Assembly (NCBI RefSeq): GCF_010093535.1 | Contig: NW_022985215.1 | Location: forward strand, 224,406 to 288,405 | From: Lindgomyces ingoldianus | Lineage: Eukaryota > Ascomycota > Dothideomycetes > Pleosporales > Lindgomycetaceae | Direction: 5' to 3' | DNA length: 64,000 bases | Shown: in pieces, positions 9,950-21,333 of the stretch | Position numbering within the stretch: position 1 is the first letter of the stretch | Layout: each line of letters starts with the position of its first letter | Position numbers and translations under genes: made by a program | Notes under the pieces: generated by a model | Databases searched by the model: none | What the model was told of the DNA's origin: nothing | The model's input: only the letters and a program-made list of their open reading frames with translations

Positions 9950-12900
9950 TCTTCAGCTCAACGAGAATCTACAGAGAGTGTCGGCAAACTGGGAATCTTG
10001 GCGTGCGTTGGCAAGCTTTGTACAGCTAACTACACGACTGCTGACATTGGCGCCCTCACTACAGATTCAAGAAAGTGTCGGACATACCTCGGTAGAGCCC
10101 GGAAAGTCGCCTTGGGCTAGCTCAACGTTATTAAATCAAGGGTGCGCATGTCGACGGAAGAAAGAGAAAGAGCCGAGCTTTATTCAAAAGCAGTTGAGAT
10201 CGCCCTTCTGTGCATCGGTACCTTCGACGTCGACCAATGTCACTTGAGCGAAATCCTTCGTGAGCCATCCACAGCGTCGATACTTCTGCAGTGCTCGATC
10301 GTGGTGCAAGAGAATAAGGACGTCGTGACGTCCGAGCACGATCTCCTCTACTGTTCGATGCTTCAATCGTGGCGCTACTTGGCTGTTCGGACATGCCCGA
10401 TGTTGAAAGGTGAAATTGTTAATCGCGGAAGCAACTGCCTTGACGACGCCATAAGTGAATCTTGGTCTGCCTTTGATCCGGCAACTTCCTGGCAACCACT
10501 TGGGAGCCCTTACGAACACTAGCTTATGATGAGGCCTTCTCTTGCATGAGCTGAGAAGGGGTCATATGGGAAGCGAGTCGACAAGGTGGTGAGATCCAAA
10601 CAAGGTGGATTGAACAAGTGTATTGTAAGGTCTGAGGAGCTCGATAGAGCTCTGAGCTGACTATATACTGTACGAGAGAGGAGCTATGCCTAATGAGTGA
10701 ATAGTGCAGTACATGGGTATGATATCGCCTGAGACACGTGGGATACCTTCATCGACTCGAACCGTGTAAGTAAAGCCTTTCATAGTCCAACTCTTGACTC
10801 TGCTCCCATGCATTGCACTCCTCTGCGTTGATGAAAAGGTCAATGTTTCTACGACGCGTCATGCCATTCTAGTACATACTAATGATCTTGTAGCCACTTC
10901 AACCTTCTGACTGCGGAGTTACTCGTCGATGGGCTGCCCTTATCACGTCTTCGCCAAGAGTTCATGCTTCATTCGATGTACCCGTTGCTCTTCGGAAAAA
11001 CCTCTTTAGAGGTCATGCCAGATACCGAGTTTGGACTGAAGTTCTCTGCGAAATATTCCTACAAAGGCTACAAGCTTCGATTCGGAATGAGCAACTCGGA
11101 CATGCTTGTCACAGCCACACGAGAAGGACAAAAGCTTCAGTCTCCTTCCGCGACGTTTGTTCAGCGGCAAGTTTCCGACAGCATTTGTCGAGAAGCACAT
11201 CCACTGGTATGACCACAACAACAACGAGGTTGAATTTCGGCCATACAGTGATCCGTGGTCAACCGATTCGAATCACTGGCGCCTGAAGCGGATTGAATCA
11301 TCTTGGCACTTGACTAAGCCTGGGGTTGCGTTGGTCAACCTATCCAGCAACACTACATCTGTGGTATTGAAAATACTGTCTCCTCTAGAGAACCGACTGC
11401 ATATCCATGTTGTGTTGGATAGGATATCGGGATCTCTAGATATCGATTTGCCCAGGCTTCAACTAGGCTTCCACCTTGAGCATCGCGGATGCGAAATCCA
11501 TTCCCGCCAATATCGTGGGATGTACATTGATCCCCATCAAGAACTCGGAACCTTGGTTGGATTTTCTAGCAAATTGATACTGAAACGAGCAAATGGCGAA
11601 CGTCTGGTGCTGATACCCGAGTGCTCAGTCACGTACTCAAAGACAGTTGATCATGTAATCGTTTACGTTAACGAAGGTACTGTGATAAAAATGCATGCCT
11701 ACCAGCTCGACAATACTCTTGGAAGACTGGTCGACAACGGCAATCTCCAGAGCAAGCTTTATCTTTGCTATCTTCACGCATTGACGTCCTATTGCCTCCC
11801 TGGCCCGTTGACGCGCCACACCGGAACGGAGAGCGCAATATCAATACTGCGATCAGGCGCTGTACGGTCTTTTGATGTTCTAACGGAAGGGAACATACGG
11901 ATCATGAAGCTCATTGCTGGGTTGATCCCCAAGAGGTCGTACTATCCGCAGAACTTAAGAGTCATGCAACAGATCGAGTGGAATCAGAGCCTTCCGTTTC
12001 TGTCTCAGAACTCCATCCTGTATACTTCGGTGATCGGTTTATTTAGTCAGGCACGGACGGGAAGCCTCTTCTATTCCCAAGAAGCCCATTTCGAGCCGCC
12101 GACTCTCAAGCTCAGTGAGCTTCACCTCTTGAAGCGAGACTTGATTCGATCGTCAGTCTTTAGCGTCTCGGGGTTTGGTGCAGAGAATTTTAGTCTACAG
12201 TGGGACCTGCAGTATCAATCAAGAGATCGGAACCAGACCTCCGCGCGTGGCCAACGAGCGTTTGTAGCGGCCACGCTGGTTCTACGCGATCAAGCAGCGT
12301 TGCATGACACCACTTCTTTCAAACGATTTCATAATTTCCGACAGACGTACTTCGGAAAGGGCACCATTCATGGTCCTGACCACATCGTACCCGATTTGAG
12401 GTATGATCCATCGTGGTTGAAGGACCCCTCATCGTATTTACCTGCCATATGGTGCGGTTTGCACTCATCCCTGGCTAGCTACGACTGTGGGGATACCAAG
12501 TTCGACATTACGATATGGCTTGCGACTGTTGCATTTTCAGACGCGGCGGACATGAGCATGATCGACGCTCGAGTAGCATTCTATAGAATACCAGAACTCA
12601 GATCGGTTACCGCCCCTCAAAAAACCAAGTTCCTGCTGTCTGAGGGAGACGTCGCACAACCCTCCCAATTACGGGATATTGCACAAGCTGCATGCCAATC
12701 ATTCCAAACTTGTCCTGAAGCACATATTCCAAGATTATCATCGGAAATTCAAGAAGAATGCCAAAAGCGAAGGGCGTCCCAGTTTCGGAAGAATCAAGCT
12801 GATGCGGTGAGAACATTCACACGAGAGCTCGGAAGCCAATGGCCGTGCGAGAGACCTAGAACGCCAGCCAGTGAAGCCACTACCAGATACATCAAAGTTT

Positions 12901-13010
12901 CGAAAGCTATGACTGAGGTGTTGGAAAAATTCAAGGTCTGGCACGACAATCTCTGCTTTTACGAGTACCTGGAAAACACTACCGCGATACTTGCACGACA
13001 GATCGTTCGC
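9950..13010 (+). pseudogene. Central fragment of a DUF6606/DUF3638-type giant protein
   Basis: This looks like the middle of the fungal ~3,000-residue proteins often annotated as ubiquitinyl hydrolase (N-terminal DUF6606, later DUF3638 and DUF3645). Successive pieces in the expected order are NENLQ...NWESWRALASFV (9,955-10,050), CRTYLGRARKVALG (10,065-10,117), a TAG at 10,118-10,120, ERERAELYSKAVEIALLCIG to SPYEH (10,142-10,519), a TAG at 10,520-10,522, HFNLLTAELLVDGLP to VTATREGQK (10,905-11,140), and a frameshift into LLPRRLFSGKFP (from 11,145). A long open stretch then runs to WHDNLCFYEYLE (about 12,960). YLCYLHALTSYCLPGPLT and LGRLVDNGNLQSKLYL are typical family blocks. Both TAGs fall where Trp is expected (TGG to TAG). 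There are frameshifts near 10,050 and 11,140 and a 370 bp intrusion. Both ends of the gene are missing. The long 3' open frame to 13,205 loses similarity after about 13,010. Confidence 0.72.
10523..10895. other. Sequence intruding into the DUF6606 relic
   Basis: About 370 bp separate two conserved blocks that should be only tens of residues apart. It contains stops in all plus frames. A minus-strand open frame at 10,661-10,843 (start MTFSSTQRSAMHGS) has no family I know. It could be a small insertion or decayed host coding sequence; an intron of this size would be unusual for this genome. I see no inverted ends or target duplication. Confidence 0.35.
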
Positions 13011-13724
13011 AGAGCATCACCGCCAATCTTCGGCGTTTCTTCGGCAGAACGGCCGCCAGAAGCGCCGCGGCTTCTCGCGGGTCGACTCTGGTTGTGGCTG
13101 CTCCTGCGGTGGTTCTTCGGCGTGCACCTCGCGGAATACAGTCTGTCCACTGTACCATTGATACGCTGTGGCAGTCGCCCAGATGGCACCAACGGCTGCA
13201 ACTGAGCGGACAAAGTGCTGTTGACGGCGCTGGGCATAGGGATGTATCGCTGCGCGTGCCTGGGGGCGGGACTTTGTGGATATGCCTCTGCATGACTGAG
13301 CGGGGCGCGACAGGCGGGGAGTGTTGCCGGAAAGACATCATCATGGGTGGCAGAGGAGGCGGATGTGCAGGGCGAGGCAATGGGGGTCGGTTCTGCGATC
13401 AGACGACGGACATTCGCAATGCTCGAGACAAGAGACAATGGCCCTAGCAAGCGCGAACGAGCATGCCTGGCGGAAGGTTGACAATGGTCGGCGGTGGCAT
13501 CGGAGGAAATCTAGAACGTCGCGATTCGATATCGTCGCACGGGCGATACGGAGCGGGGGGTGGAGAGTTCGGAGCAGTGCTCCCCCACGTCACCTGCAGC
13601 CAAGCAAGGGTTGGTTTGGTCGCTATTGCTCTTGCTCTTGCTACTTTGTACGCTGGCTGGCCATTGTTGACGCTGCCTCACGAGTCGTGAAGACTGCACG
13701 CCCTCTTCCCCACCCTCCTCCAGC
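13011..13724. other. GC-rich interval upstream of COG3
   Basis: This is the most GC-rich part of the window (many GGCGG and GGGGG runs), between the end of the DUF6606 relic and the COG3 start. It probably includes the COG3 promoter. Long open frames on both strands are a consequence of the low stop frequency at high GC. The contrast with the flanks suggests no RIP here. Confidence 0.45.
13463..13690 (+). CDS. Hypothetical 75-aa protein with one hydrophobic segment
   Basis: ATG 13,463 to TGA 13,690. A Gly-rich N-terminus (MPGGRLTMVGGGIGGNLERR) is followed by one hydrophobic stretch VGLVAIALALATLYAGWPLL, long enough to span a membrane, and a short tail. It ends 35 bp before the COG3 ATG, so it could also be an upstream open frame in the COG3 leader or chance in GC-rich DNA. 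There is no recognisable family. Confidence 0.25.
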   Translation: MPGGRLTMVGGGIGGNLERRDSISSHGRYGAGGGEFGAVLPHVTCSQARVGLVAIALALATLYAGWPLLTLPHES

Positions 13725-15590
13725 ATGTACGAGGACTCCTGGTACAATGCATTTGTACCCAGGGCTGCCAAACCCGCAGAGGCGTCCAAGCACCGCCACC
13801 GCGAGTCGCTGCTCAAGCAGCCCAATGTAAGCCAATGCCCGCAATTGGGGTACGTGCGGCAGTGTTGATAATTTTCTGTACAGGAGAGCCAGGCTGATGT
13901 TGCGCGCGTAGAAGGCATCGTCGAGAGCATCGAAGAGGCGCCAGAAGCCCCCAATGGTCCTGCTGAGGCCACCGTGGCCAGACGCGCCAAGTCCTACAGC
14001 GACTTCTACACCGTAGTGCGGGCGCACATCAAGAAGGAACGCGAGCTCGAGAAGAAGAAGTCGCAAGAGAGCGCTAGTACAGAGCTCGAGTTTGCAGAGT
14101 GGTATACCAAGGTCAACCATGAGCTGCTCGAAGCCAGCCATGAGGAGTACAAGCTGTACCAGGACCAGCTGCATCAGACGCGGCGCACCTTGACAATGTC
14201 ATATCCGACACATCCTCGACTGTAGGCATTCTCTCCTCACTGTCAGACTCCTTCAAGGCCGTCGACGCCCAGACCGAGGCCTTCCAGACACAGTGCGAGG
14301 GGCTCATAGATGACCAGAAACGCATCACCAAGCTGGCCGATGACATGGAGCAGAACTTGCGCTACTACCTCTATCTCGAACCCATAACGAAACGACTCAA
14401 TGCTCCAGGCGCGGGCAATATCGTTCGAGGAAAGGAATTCACCGAGATGCTATCAAATCTGGACAATTGTCTCGAATACATGCAGTCACACATAAATTAC
14501 AAGGAATTAGCTACCTATCGCTCACGGTACTGCTTGCTTCTCACTCGAGGCCTAACTCTGATCCGTGTCCATTTCACCAACGCCCTTCGAGAGATTACTG
14601 CCGACGTAGCGAAGCGAATCGCAGATCGCCAATTGAACGACACGACCATATCGGCGTTGCTGTGCGCCAAATTCCATGTCAGAGCTCCTAACCTAAAACA
14701 TATTAGGCTGGAAATTCAAAAACGTGCGGTGCTTCCAAAAGGAGCAGACCCTAGTTCAGAAGCAGAATACCAGAGCCTGATGAACGAGCTGTATCAGAGC
14801 TATTCCGCAACCCATAAGCGGCTAGTCCTGCCAATTGTGACCAAGAAGATTAGCGGAATTGCGCAAGCTCCAAGCTCGTCGAAAGATCTCGTGTCATTTG
14901 CACGTAGTAGCATTAGCTACATTCGCGGCATATGTCTAGATGAGTACGACCTGTGGGGCGAGTGGTTTGAGGGAGAAGGAGGGCTATATAACTTCCTCGA
15001 GGCAATGTGCGAGTCATTATACGACCATCTACGACCACGGACTATCCACGAGACACAGATACTTAAGCTGTGCGAGCTGTGCACGCTCATTCAGACGCGT
15101 TACATGGAGGAGGATGAAGAGGATGCCTCGCCAATTGAGGCCAATAGGCTCCACTTCACCGTCTTGATCCATCCGGCATTGGAAGATGCCCAAACACGTC
15201 TCGTATTTCTCTCTCTGGCTACTCTGCGGGACGAAATAGGGCGCTATAAGCCAAAGCCAGAAGATCTGGACTACCCTGCCAGGAACAAGAAACACGCGCT
15301 TTATGGTACGCGAACGGGCCCCGCGCTTTCCGGGAAGAGGAATGCGAAATCAGATGTCCCGCCCACACCTCAGATATCTAAGACGCCGACCGTCGTGGAA
15401 GAGGATGATCCAGACGCCAAGTACAACTTCAATACCGAAGCAGCATTCAAAGACTGGTACCCTACTCTGCGAGAAGCAATCTGGCTGCTCAGCAAGATAT
15501 ATCGCCTGGTTCATGTAAGCACCATTGTCAGGCCATTGTCCGCTCTCATGCTAACCATCGCAGTCCTCTGTTTTTGATTGGACGTCTGGA
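13725..15590 (+). pseudogene. cog3: COG3 (Sec34), Golgi tethering subunit, frameshifted and 3'-truncated
   Basis: COG3 is a subunit of the conserved oligomeric Golgi complex that tethers retrograde vesicles. Exon 1 is 13,725-13,826 (MYEDSWYNAFVPRA start); the intron is 13,827-13,883; exon 2 starts GAGAGCCAGGCT. Family features include SYSDFYTVVRAHIKKE, LLEASHEEYKLYQDQL, LSDSFKAVDAQTEAFQTQC, RYYLYLEPITKRLNAPG and ESLYDHLRPRTIHETQILKL. A base is missing near 14,191: TTGACAAT where TTGGACAAT is needed, giving a stop at 14,223. The other frame then runs to 15,513. A second intron (about 15,514-15,563) leads to SSVFD, after which COG3 similarity ends at about 15,578. The usual family length is roughly 750-850 aa, so about the last quarter is absent. 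The single-base deletion could be an assembly error; the truncation is not. Confidence 0.8.
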
Positions 15591-17700
15591 AGAAGGACCT
15601 CACGTAGTGAACTTAGAAGGCAGCATTACGGCTCAGCAACTCGAAGTTCTGTAAGCCTCAAAGCCAGCATTCTGGCACAGCCCCAGATGAAGACTCATGA
15701 AGAATGACCCCGAATTTCTCAAAGACGTATGATTGGATATGTGAAAGAAGGACCTCAAGTAGCGAGCTTGGGGAGGCAACATTACGGCTCAGCAACTCGA
15801 ACTCGTCGGAAGCCCTCCTCGTGCAGGGTAACACAGCCCCAAGCAGGAACTCACAAAAGAGCAACCCGTAGTTGTTGAAGCTGCGTGATTGGGTATATTG
15901 GGTCCGAGTTGCACTTGGCACTTCGCAACACGCGGCGACGCCGCGCAGCAGTCTTGCGCAGCCCTTTGCCTATCCCAATTCGAGCATCACGGACCGACCC
16001 GAAGTTCTCGAGGGAGGCTCTATCAGGCGGACACTGACGATTCCACTGACGATGCGTGAGTGCCGGAGCTACCCTTCGAACATTCGACTGCTGCCTAGAC
16101 CGTCCACAGCCACAGCGCCTGCCGCTCTTGTGTTCTCGCCCCCCTCTCCTCCTCCGCACGACTCCGGCCGAGCCTGCCAAACTACGCCACCCATCGGTAT
16201 CGGCCGCGTGGCCTGCTGGCAATCCAGCGCAATTCTCTTGTCTTGAACATGTTGTGTAGCATGTAGCGCAAGAGCGAGTAGTAGACACCCATATACACAT
16301 GACGTAGTAGTACATGAGCATGTGAGGAATGTGCGCTCAGATTGACCGTCATTACGGCTCAGCAAATTCAAGATGCCAAGGTTCAAACAACAGCCTCCGA
16401 CGTTAGAGTTGGAACTTAGTCAATGCCAAACAGCACAGGCGGTGACCAGATGATCCTCTTATTGGCAGACTTTGGCACAGGCAAGTGGTTGCGGTTGGCC
16501 CGATCGACAGACCTGGTTCCTGCCTTGATTTTGACGCATCGACTGTCCTGCAATGGCCTGCACCAGCACCTGTGCGTTCTATCGAGTCGGACGTCATCAC
16601 GGCTTGGCAGAGATGGGAACAAGCACGGACCCATTGAGATCTGCAACAGCCATCGATGGATTCCGACTTTGAGAGGCAGATGCACACAAGGGGTTGCATA
16701 GGGTCAGCAAATTATATCCCTATTGGCAGGCCTCGCATTGACAACGACGAAAGATGCGTCCTCGCAGAGCCGCAGAGACGTTCTGATTATTCCTCAGATG
16801 TGTCCTGCGGTGGTGCTGTGAGTGAGAGGAGCACGAGGATGCTTAGAACGGTGGCCGCGTCCAATTCAGTCATAGAGGACTGAAGTGTTGTAACGAGACT
16901 GCATACACGTACAGAATGCCCATCGCTGGCAACATTCTCCGTACCTTCCTTCTGCACGCACTGTTGGGACAATGAAACAAGCGAACCGATTCCCACATTG
17001 ACGATAACGAAGCATTCATGCCTCCTCGGTAACGATTAGGGCCCATTGCATTGATAAACTGCTGAAGACCGTTGGTTCGAGTTGGACGCCATCACGGCTC
17101 AGCAATGACGGGCTTACTCACGGATCCTATTGAGGTCTGGGAAGCAAGTGAGGCATTTATTCAAAGGAATGTTGATGCAATAACGCAAAGCCGTCAGTAG
17201 ATCAGCTTCTCATTGGCACGATTTCGCACGATTTTGCGCAGACTGAAAATTTTTCAGTGAAAGTGAGGCTTCGGGAATGTTCTGGGCCCTCGAGCAGCTA
17301 GACCCCTAAGGATCGATCCATTGGGTGCAGCGTCATTACGGACCCCATCGTGCATTGTGCTGAACACTGCACAACTCAACCGAATTTTTGGAAGTTTTGG
17401 ATGCAAAAGTGCAGAGCGGTAAGTAGATTAGCTTCTCATTGGCAGGCCACGGGCACGGACAGGTGAGCGGAGGCCCAAAGATAGTTCAGCCCCACGTTCC
17501 CTATTCCCGTTTCCCCGCTGCCTGGTGTCAGCCCCGAAGATCTTTGGATCGGGTTTAGCTCTGTTACGGCTCAGCACAGAAGGAGGTCCTCACGAGCCCC
17601 AATGCGACCGAGGATATTGTAATTTTAGTTGATACTGCCTTCGCAAGTGCGAAAATGTAGATGAGACAAAAAGTTATTCTTCTGATTGGTAGACTTCACC
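15576..17700. repeat. Degenerate repeat array of two alternating motifs
   Basis: The array begins exactly where COG3 similarity stops. Two units of 155-157 bp start GATTGG at 15,576 and 15,731, and a third decayed one starts at 15,887. Two motifs recur with wider spacing after that. Motif 1 is CATTACGGCTCAGCAA or close variants, at 15,624, 15,780, 16,350, 16,595, 17,090, 17,334 and 17,563. Motif 2 is an ATTGGCAGG-like core, often preceded by GTAGATTAGCTTCTC, at 15,576, 15,731, 15,887, 16,461, 16,722, 17,212, 17,438 and 17,684. Spacing in the second half is about 230-260 bp. ATTGG is an inverted CCAAT core. In the first units the plus frame reads LIGRLEEG...ITAQQ, so a decayed coding repeat is another reading. 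No long frame survives. The stretch is otherwise gene-free. Confidence 0.6.
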
Positions 17701-18134
17701 AAAAAGCAAGGATAACCCGTATCCGGGATGAGAGGCGGTGCCGCCGTGGGCGAGTAGGTAGATCAAAATAACGACATATGTACAGTACTCCGTCGTAGCG
17801 GCGTTGGGTTGACGTTGATGACTGTCGTTCGAATCCATTTCAAATGTGATGATTCTTGATGGCAGTACGCCGCTTCTTCAACATGGTCGAAAAACAGTTC
17901 TGAGCTCTCTTACATGTCGATCGGGCAGGGATATCAGCGCGCTTGGAATGCGCAAACTAGGCAACGACGCTGACCGCTCTCTTAATTCGCTGGTATTCTT
18001 CGCATGGCTCGTCGCATGCAGTGAGCGAGAAATACATCTGCGGCATGCAACGCGGTGTGGTGAACTAGCCCGTAGATCAACAACCTTGGCTGTGCGCTGA
18101 ATGTACGCCGAAGTATTGCTGTTGCATGATCAGC
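17701..18134. other. Downstream flank of the SNF2-RING gene
   Basis: No gene seen; it should contain the terminator of the minus-strand SNF2-RING gene. The open frame at 17,846-18,100 has no recognisable motif. Confidence 0.4.
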
Positions 18135-21100
18135 TCAAGTTTCATCTTGCCGAAGAACTTGTCCTACCAAGGAGTCGTGCATCTTATTCTTTTGAAACCC
18201 CCCACCGGCAAGTGCTCTTTTCATCTTCTGCCGGTTGAGAACATCACTCTATCATCCGTACGTCAGCCAATCGTAGCGCAAAAAGGACAAATCTGATCAT
18301 GTCTTACCTGCTCAATTGAGCCTTTCATGAAATACCGCACGCAGACGACTTGCTTCGTCTGTCCTATGCGCTGCGCTCGTGCCATGGCTTGCATTTCGGT
18401 GAATGGATTCCACTGAGGCTCAAGATGATAGATGCGTGACGCGATTGTCAAGTTCAAGCTGTTCTCGTTAGCATAGCCATGGTCGCAGGTTTCAAATGCG
18501 TGCACAAACCCTTCCGCCCCTGTCCCCAGTGTCATTAACAAGATGTTGGGCCCGAAAAGGGACTTGTACTCTTTCAGAACCTTCAATCTCTGTTTGAGGC
18601 TCAAGCTGCCGTGAATGATGCTGTGCCTCAGTCCAGCTCGCTGGAGTAGTCCAGATGCAAGATCGAGAGTCTTCTTCCAAGATGAAAATACGATGCTGAT
18701 GTCTAGTTAGCTATAGACTGAAAAATCAAAGGAATGTGACAATACCATTTGTGCCGGGGCTCTCTTTGTATGTCGTCCAACAGAGCCAGTAATTTCGAAG
18801 GGTATTCGTCCGGAATTTCCTCCACCGCCAGAACGGGAGCATCTGCTCCGATGTGGTTCGCGAATTCTGGTGGGCTTTTGCCCGATGCGCAAAGTCGACA
18901 ATTTTTCCGTTTGTCCAAGCACTGCGGCAGGCAACTGCGGCATACAAGGTGCTTGCATGACGAGATAAGCACACCGCCCTCTTGCTCTCCAAATTTGTCG
19001 ATGCAATTGATGGGTTGAGTGCAATTGGAGCACTCATTCTGTCCGAGCTGCTGCAAATACGACAAGACTTCCTCTTCTGACGCTTGCAATTCGTTTTGCA
19101 TCTTTTTTGGACCATTGTTACAAAACAGGCGCAATTCATGAATCGACTGAAGTGTCGTAGAAACGACTTTTCCCCGAACCCCACTCACTGCCATCTGAAT
19201 GTGCTTCTTGTAGTGTTCATACAGCTCATCATACCGATACCGCTCCTCTGTCGAAAAGTCAAGGAGCCGCGGTTGCACTATGGGCTCAGGTAAAGCAAGG
19301 ATCTCCCTTGTGCGCCTTAGACAGACGGTCCTGAGAAGGATCTGAAGATTTTGAAATTGGCTTCCTCGTTCCGGCGATGTAGGGGCAATGATATGCTTAC
19401 GGAAGACCAGCGCATTTTCCATATGGGGAACTCTGAGAAATGCGATCAGGCTGCCAAGGTCTTCAAGACGGTTCTGTATTGGCGTTCCAGTGAGGCACCA
19501 CCGACGCTGTGCTCGTAACTCGTGAACTGCCTTGAATTGCTGGGTTGTGCGGTTTCGAATCTTATGCGCTGTTCAACGCTTGTCAGAGAATCATCTGTCG
19601 GAGTCTAGATCTCAATACCTTCGTCTAAAACAATGCGGAACCAATGAACTCTCGCCAAAGGCGATGAACCCTTCTTGAAATCTTTCCAGGCTGTCGCAAA
19701 CGTAGTAAAGACGATGTCTCTTTCTCCCAAAAGCTGCGCTTCAGACTGTCTGTCCCCACCAAGATGCTTGTGAAACGAAATTTTATGCGGATGAGTGTGC
19801 CTATGAATGTCAGAACGGGCTGGAGAGCAAGGTCAGGACGTTCCACTTGCATACGGATTTCGTCAATCCAATTGTCAATCAAGACTGTGTCGAGGTTAAT
19901 TGCTTTCGCTCTGACAGGATTCTTTTCATAGGATGACACGCTTACCAGTGGATGGGACCATAATCAAGGTGGCCCGAGATCGGTTCTGGGCGTGAAGTGG
20001 CTCTATTGAGCTCGCTTGGTGGGTTGAAGCAAACTCGGCTGCTTCGCCGAGGGAGCTAGCAATAGCAGACAGTATCGTCAAGGATTTGCCGAGTCCCATA
20101 TCATCCGCAATAATACCACCTCGGGCTTCGTGCGGTTTGGGAGCTTTCATTCTGGTTAAGATATGAAGAAATCTGCCACACAGTCAATTGAGCTGTTGAA
20201 GACTCCAACATTGATATCAGCATACTCTGTCTCCCCAGACACTCGTCTTTCACGCCAGAATGTCAATTGCTCTGGAGGTCGGTCACTCTCTCGCTGGACA
20301 ACGAAATCCAGGGCCGTCATCTGATGTCTATAGATCATGTTAGTCGAAAACCAGCCTGCGCACAATTCAATGTTCGTACTTCATGAGCTCACTCTTAATC
20401 AGGTTAGTGTCAGTGCGAATCTCGTGCAGAATATTTTTATGCGATAGAGAGTCCAATATAAGCTCCACGTGGTCAGTGGAGGCTCCAGATGGCTTCGCAT
20501 CGCTTTGAATAGAGGTGTCTGCGACCACGGTCGATACTTCGTCCTCCATCGGCTCAGTTGCCACGTCGTCAGGATTCTCCTCGAAACCCTCCAGCTCCAG
20601 GATCTGAGGATTATAGTAGTCTTCGTTATCAAAGTGGTGGGCAGGATGTTGTAGGAAAAGATTGGATCGCAGTAGGATGTCACCAACTCTGTCAGCGTGG
20701 TTCCTGCGGCTGTATACGCTCACATCTACAGCAAAGGTAGTGCTAATAGCTTGGCCTGAGGAGGATGCCCACCCTCTTCGTATTGTCACCCATTGGGCTC
20801 GGTCTACTCGTGCCTGGAAATTGACCCCGAGATCAACAAGACGCCGGGCTTCATCGCAGAAGCTCTTGTCCAGTCGTGCAAATGCGTAGTTGGCATGCGA
20901 TAGTTCGAAGTAGTCGCCTACTAACGAAACAGTGAGCAGGTCATTTGGTCCAAGTCCTCCAAGAATGGGCTGAGGTGCAAGATACCCCCATGTTTGCCTT
21001 CGCAATTGCGCGTTCACATTGACAACCTGACAAAAGTTGTTAGACGAGCTCGGTCAATCTACTCTGTTCCAGCCTTACCGAGCCAAGCAAGCATAATGGT

Positions 21101-21333
21101 TCGTTGGCCGGTACCGGGCTAAGACCCAACAGGCTTTCCTCGAGCGGCACTTGCTCTTCTTCTCCGAATGGATATGTTCGTTTCAAGGTGTTCTGAGCGT
21201 AGTCTAGGTTTTGGTAGTGGTCCATGCCGTATCCATGGTCCATGCAAGGATCGTAGGCCATGGTTTGACTGTGGTGTCTGCCGTCAGTGTACTCCATGCC
21301 GCTAGTGTACTCTATGCTGTAGTCGTGCTCCAT
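18135..21333 (-). CDS. SNF2-family ATPase with embedded RING finger (Rad5/HLTF-like), one apparent frameshift
   Basis: A DNA-dependent ATPase of the SWI2/SNF2 class with a RING inserted between the two helicase lobes, as in Rad5/HLTF-like E3-translocases. From ATG 21,331-21,333 I read exons 21,333-21,079, 21,026-20,380, 20,327-20,226, 20,151-19,946, 19,884-19,855, 19,800-19,619, 19,568-18,746, 18,695-18,510, 18,458-18,308 and 18,248-18,135 (stop TCA on plus at 18,135). This gives about 898 aa. Motifs in order: HQMTALDFVVQRES, GGIIADDMGLGKS (I), DEAH split by an intron (II), CLTGTPIQNRLEDLG (III), RING CSNC...CKHLVCRSC...CRLC, IVFSSWKKTL, ARAQRIGQTKQV (VI). The N-terminus is Met/His/Tyr-rich and no HIRAN domain is visible. 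The sum of exons is one base short of a multiple of three, and the break lies between about 19,780 and 19,854. The gene is either a recent pseudogene, has unusual splicing there, or there is a base error. Confidence 0.75.

Noticed and set aside
11106..13205. 699-codon plus-strand frame as an intact gene
   Set aside because: Its first ~15 codons are out of frame with the conserved block just upstream and its last ~65 lose all similarity, so it is the longest open piece of a larger broken gene.
12959..13450. Two long minus-strand frames rich in Pro, Ser and Arg
   Set aside because: They lie in the most GC-rich part, where stops are rare, overlap each other in different frames, and have no recognisable motif.
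13965..14225. Separate small gene ending at 14,223
   Set aside because: It is the in-frame continuation of COG3 exon 2 up to the one-base deletion.
15576..17700. CRISPR array
   Set aside because: The repeats are degenerate, irregularly spaced and the genome is eukaryotic; repeat and spacer lengths do not fit.
17846..18100. 84-codon plus-strand frame
   Set aside because: No motif, no plausible context; taken as chance in the SNF2 downstream flank.
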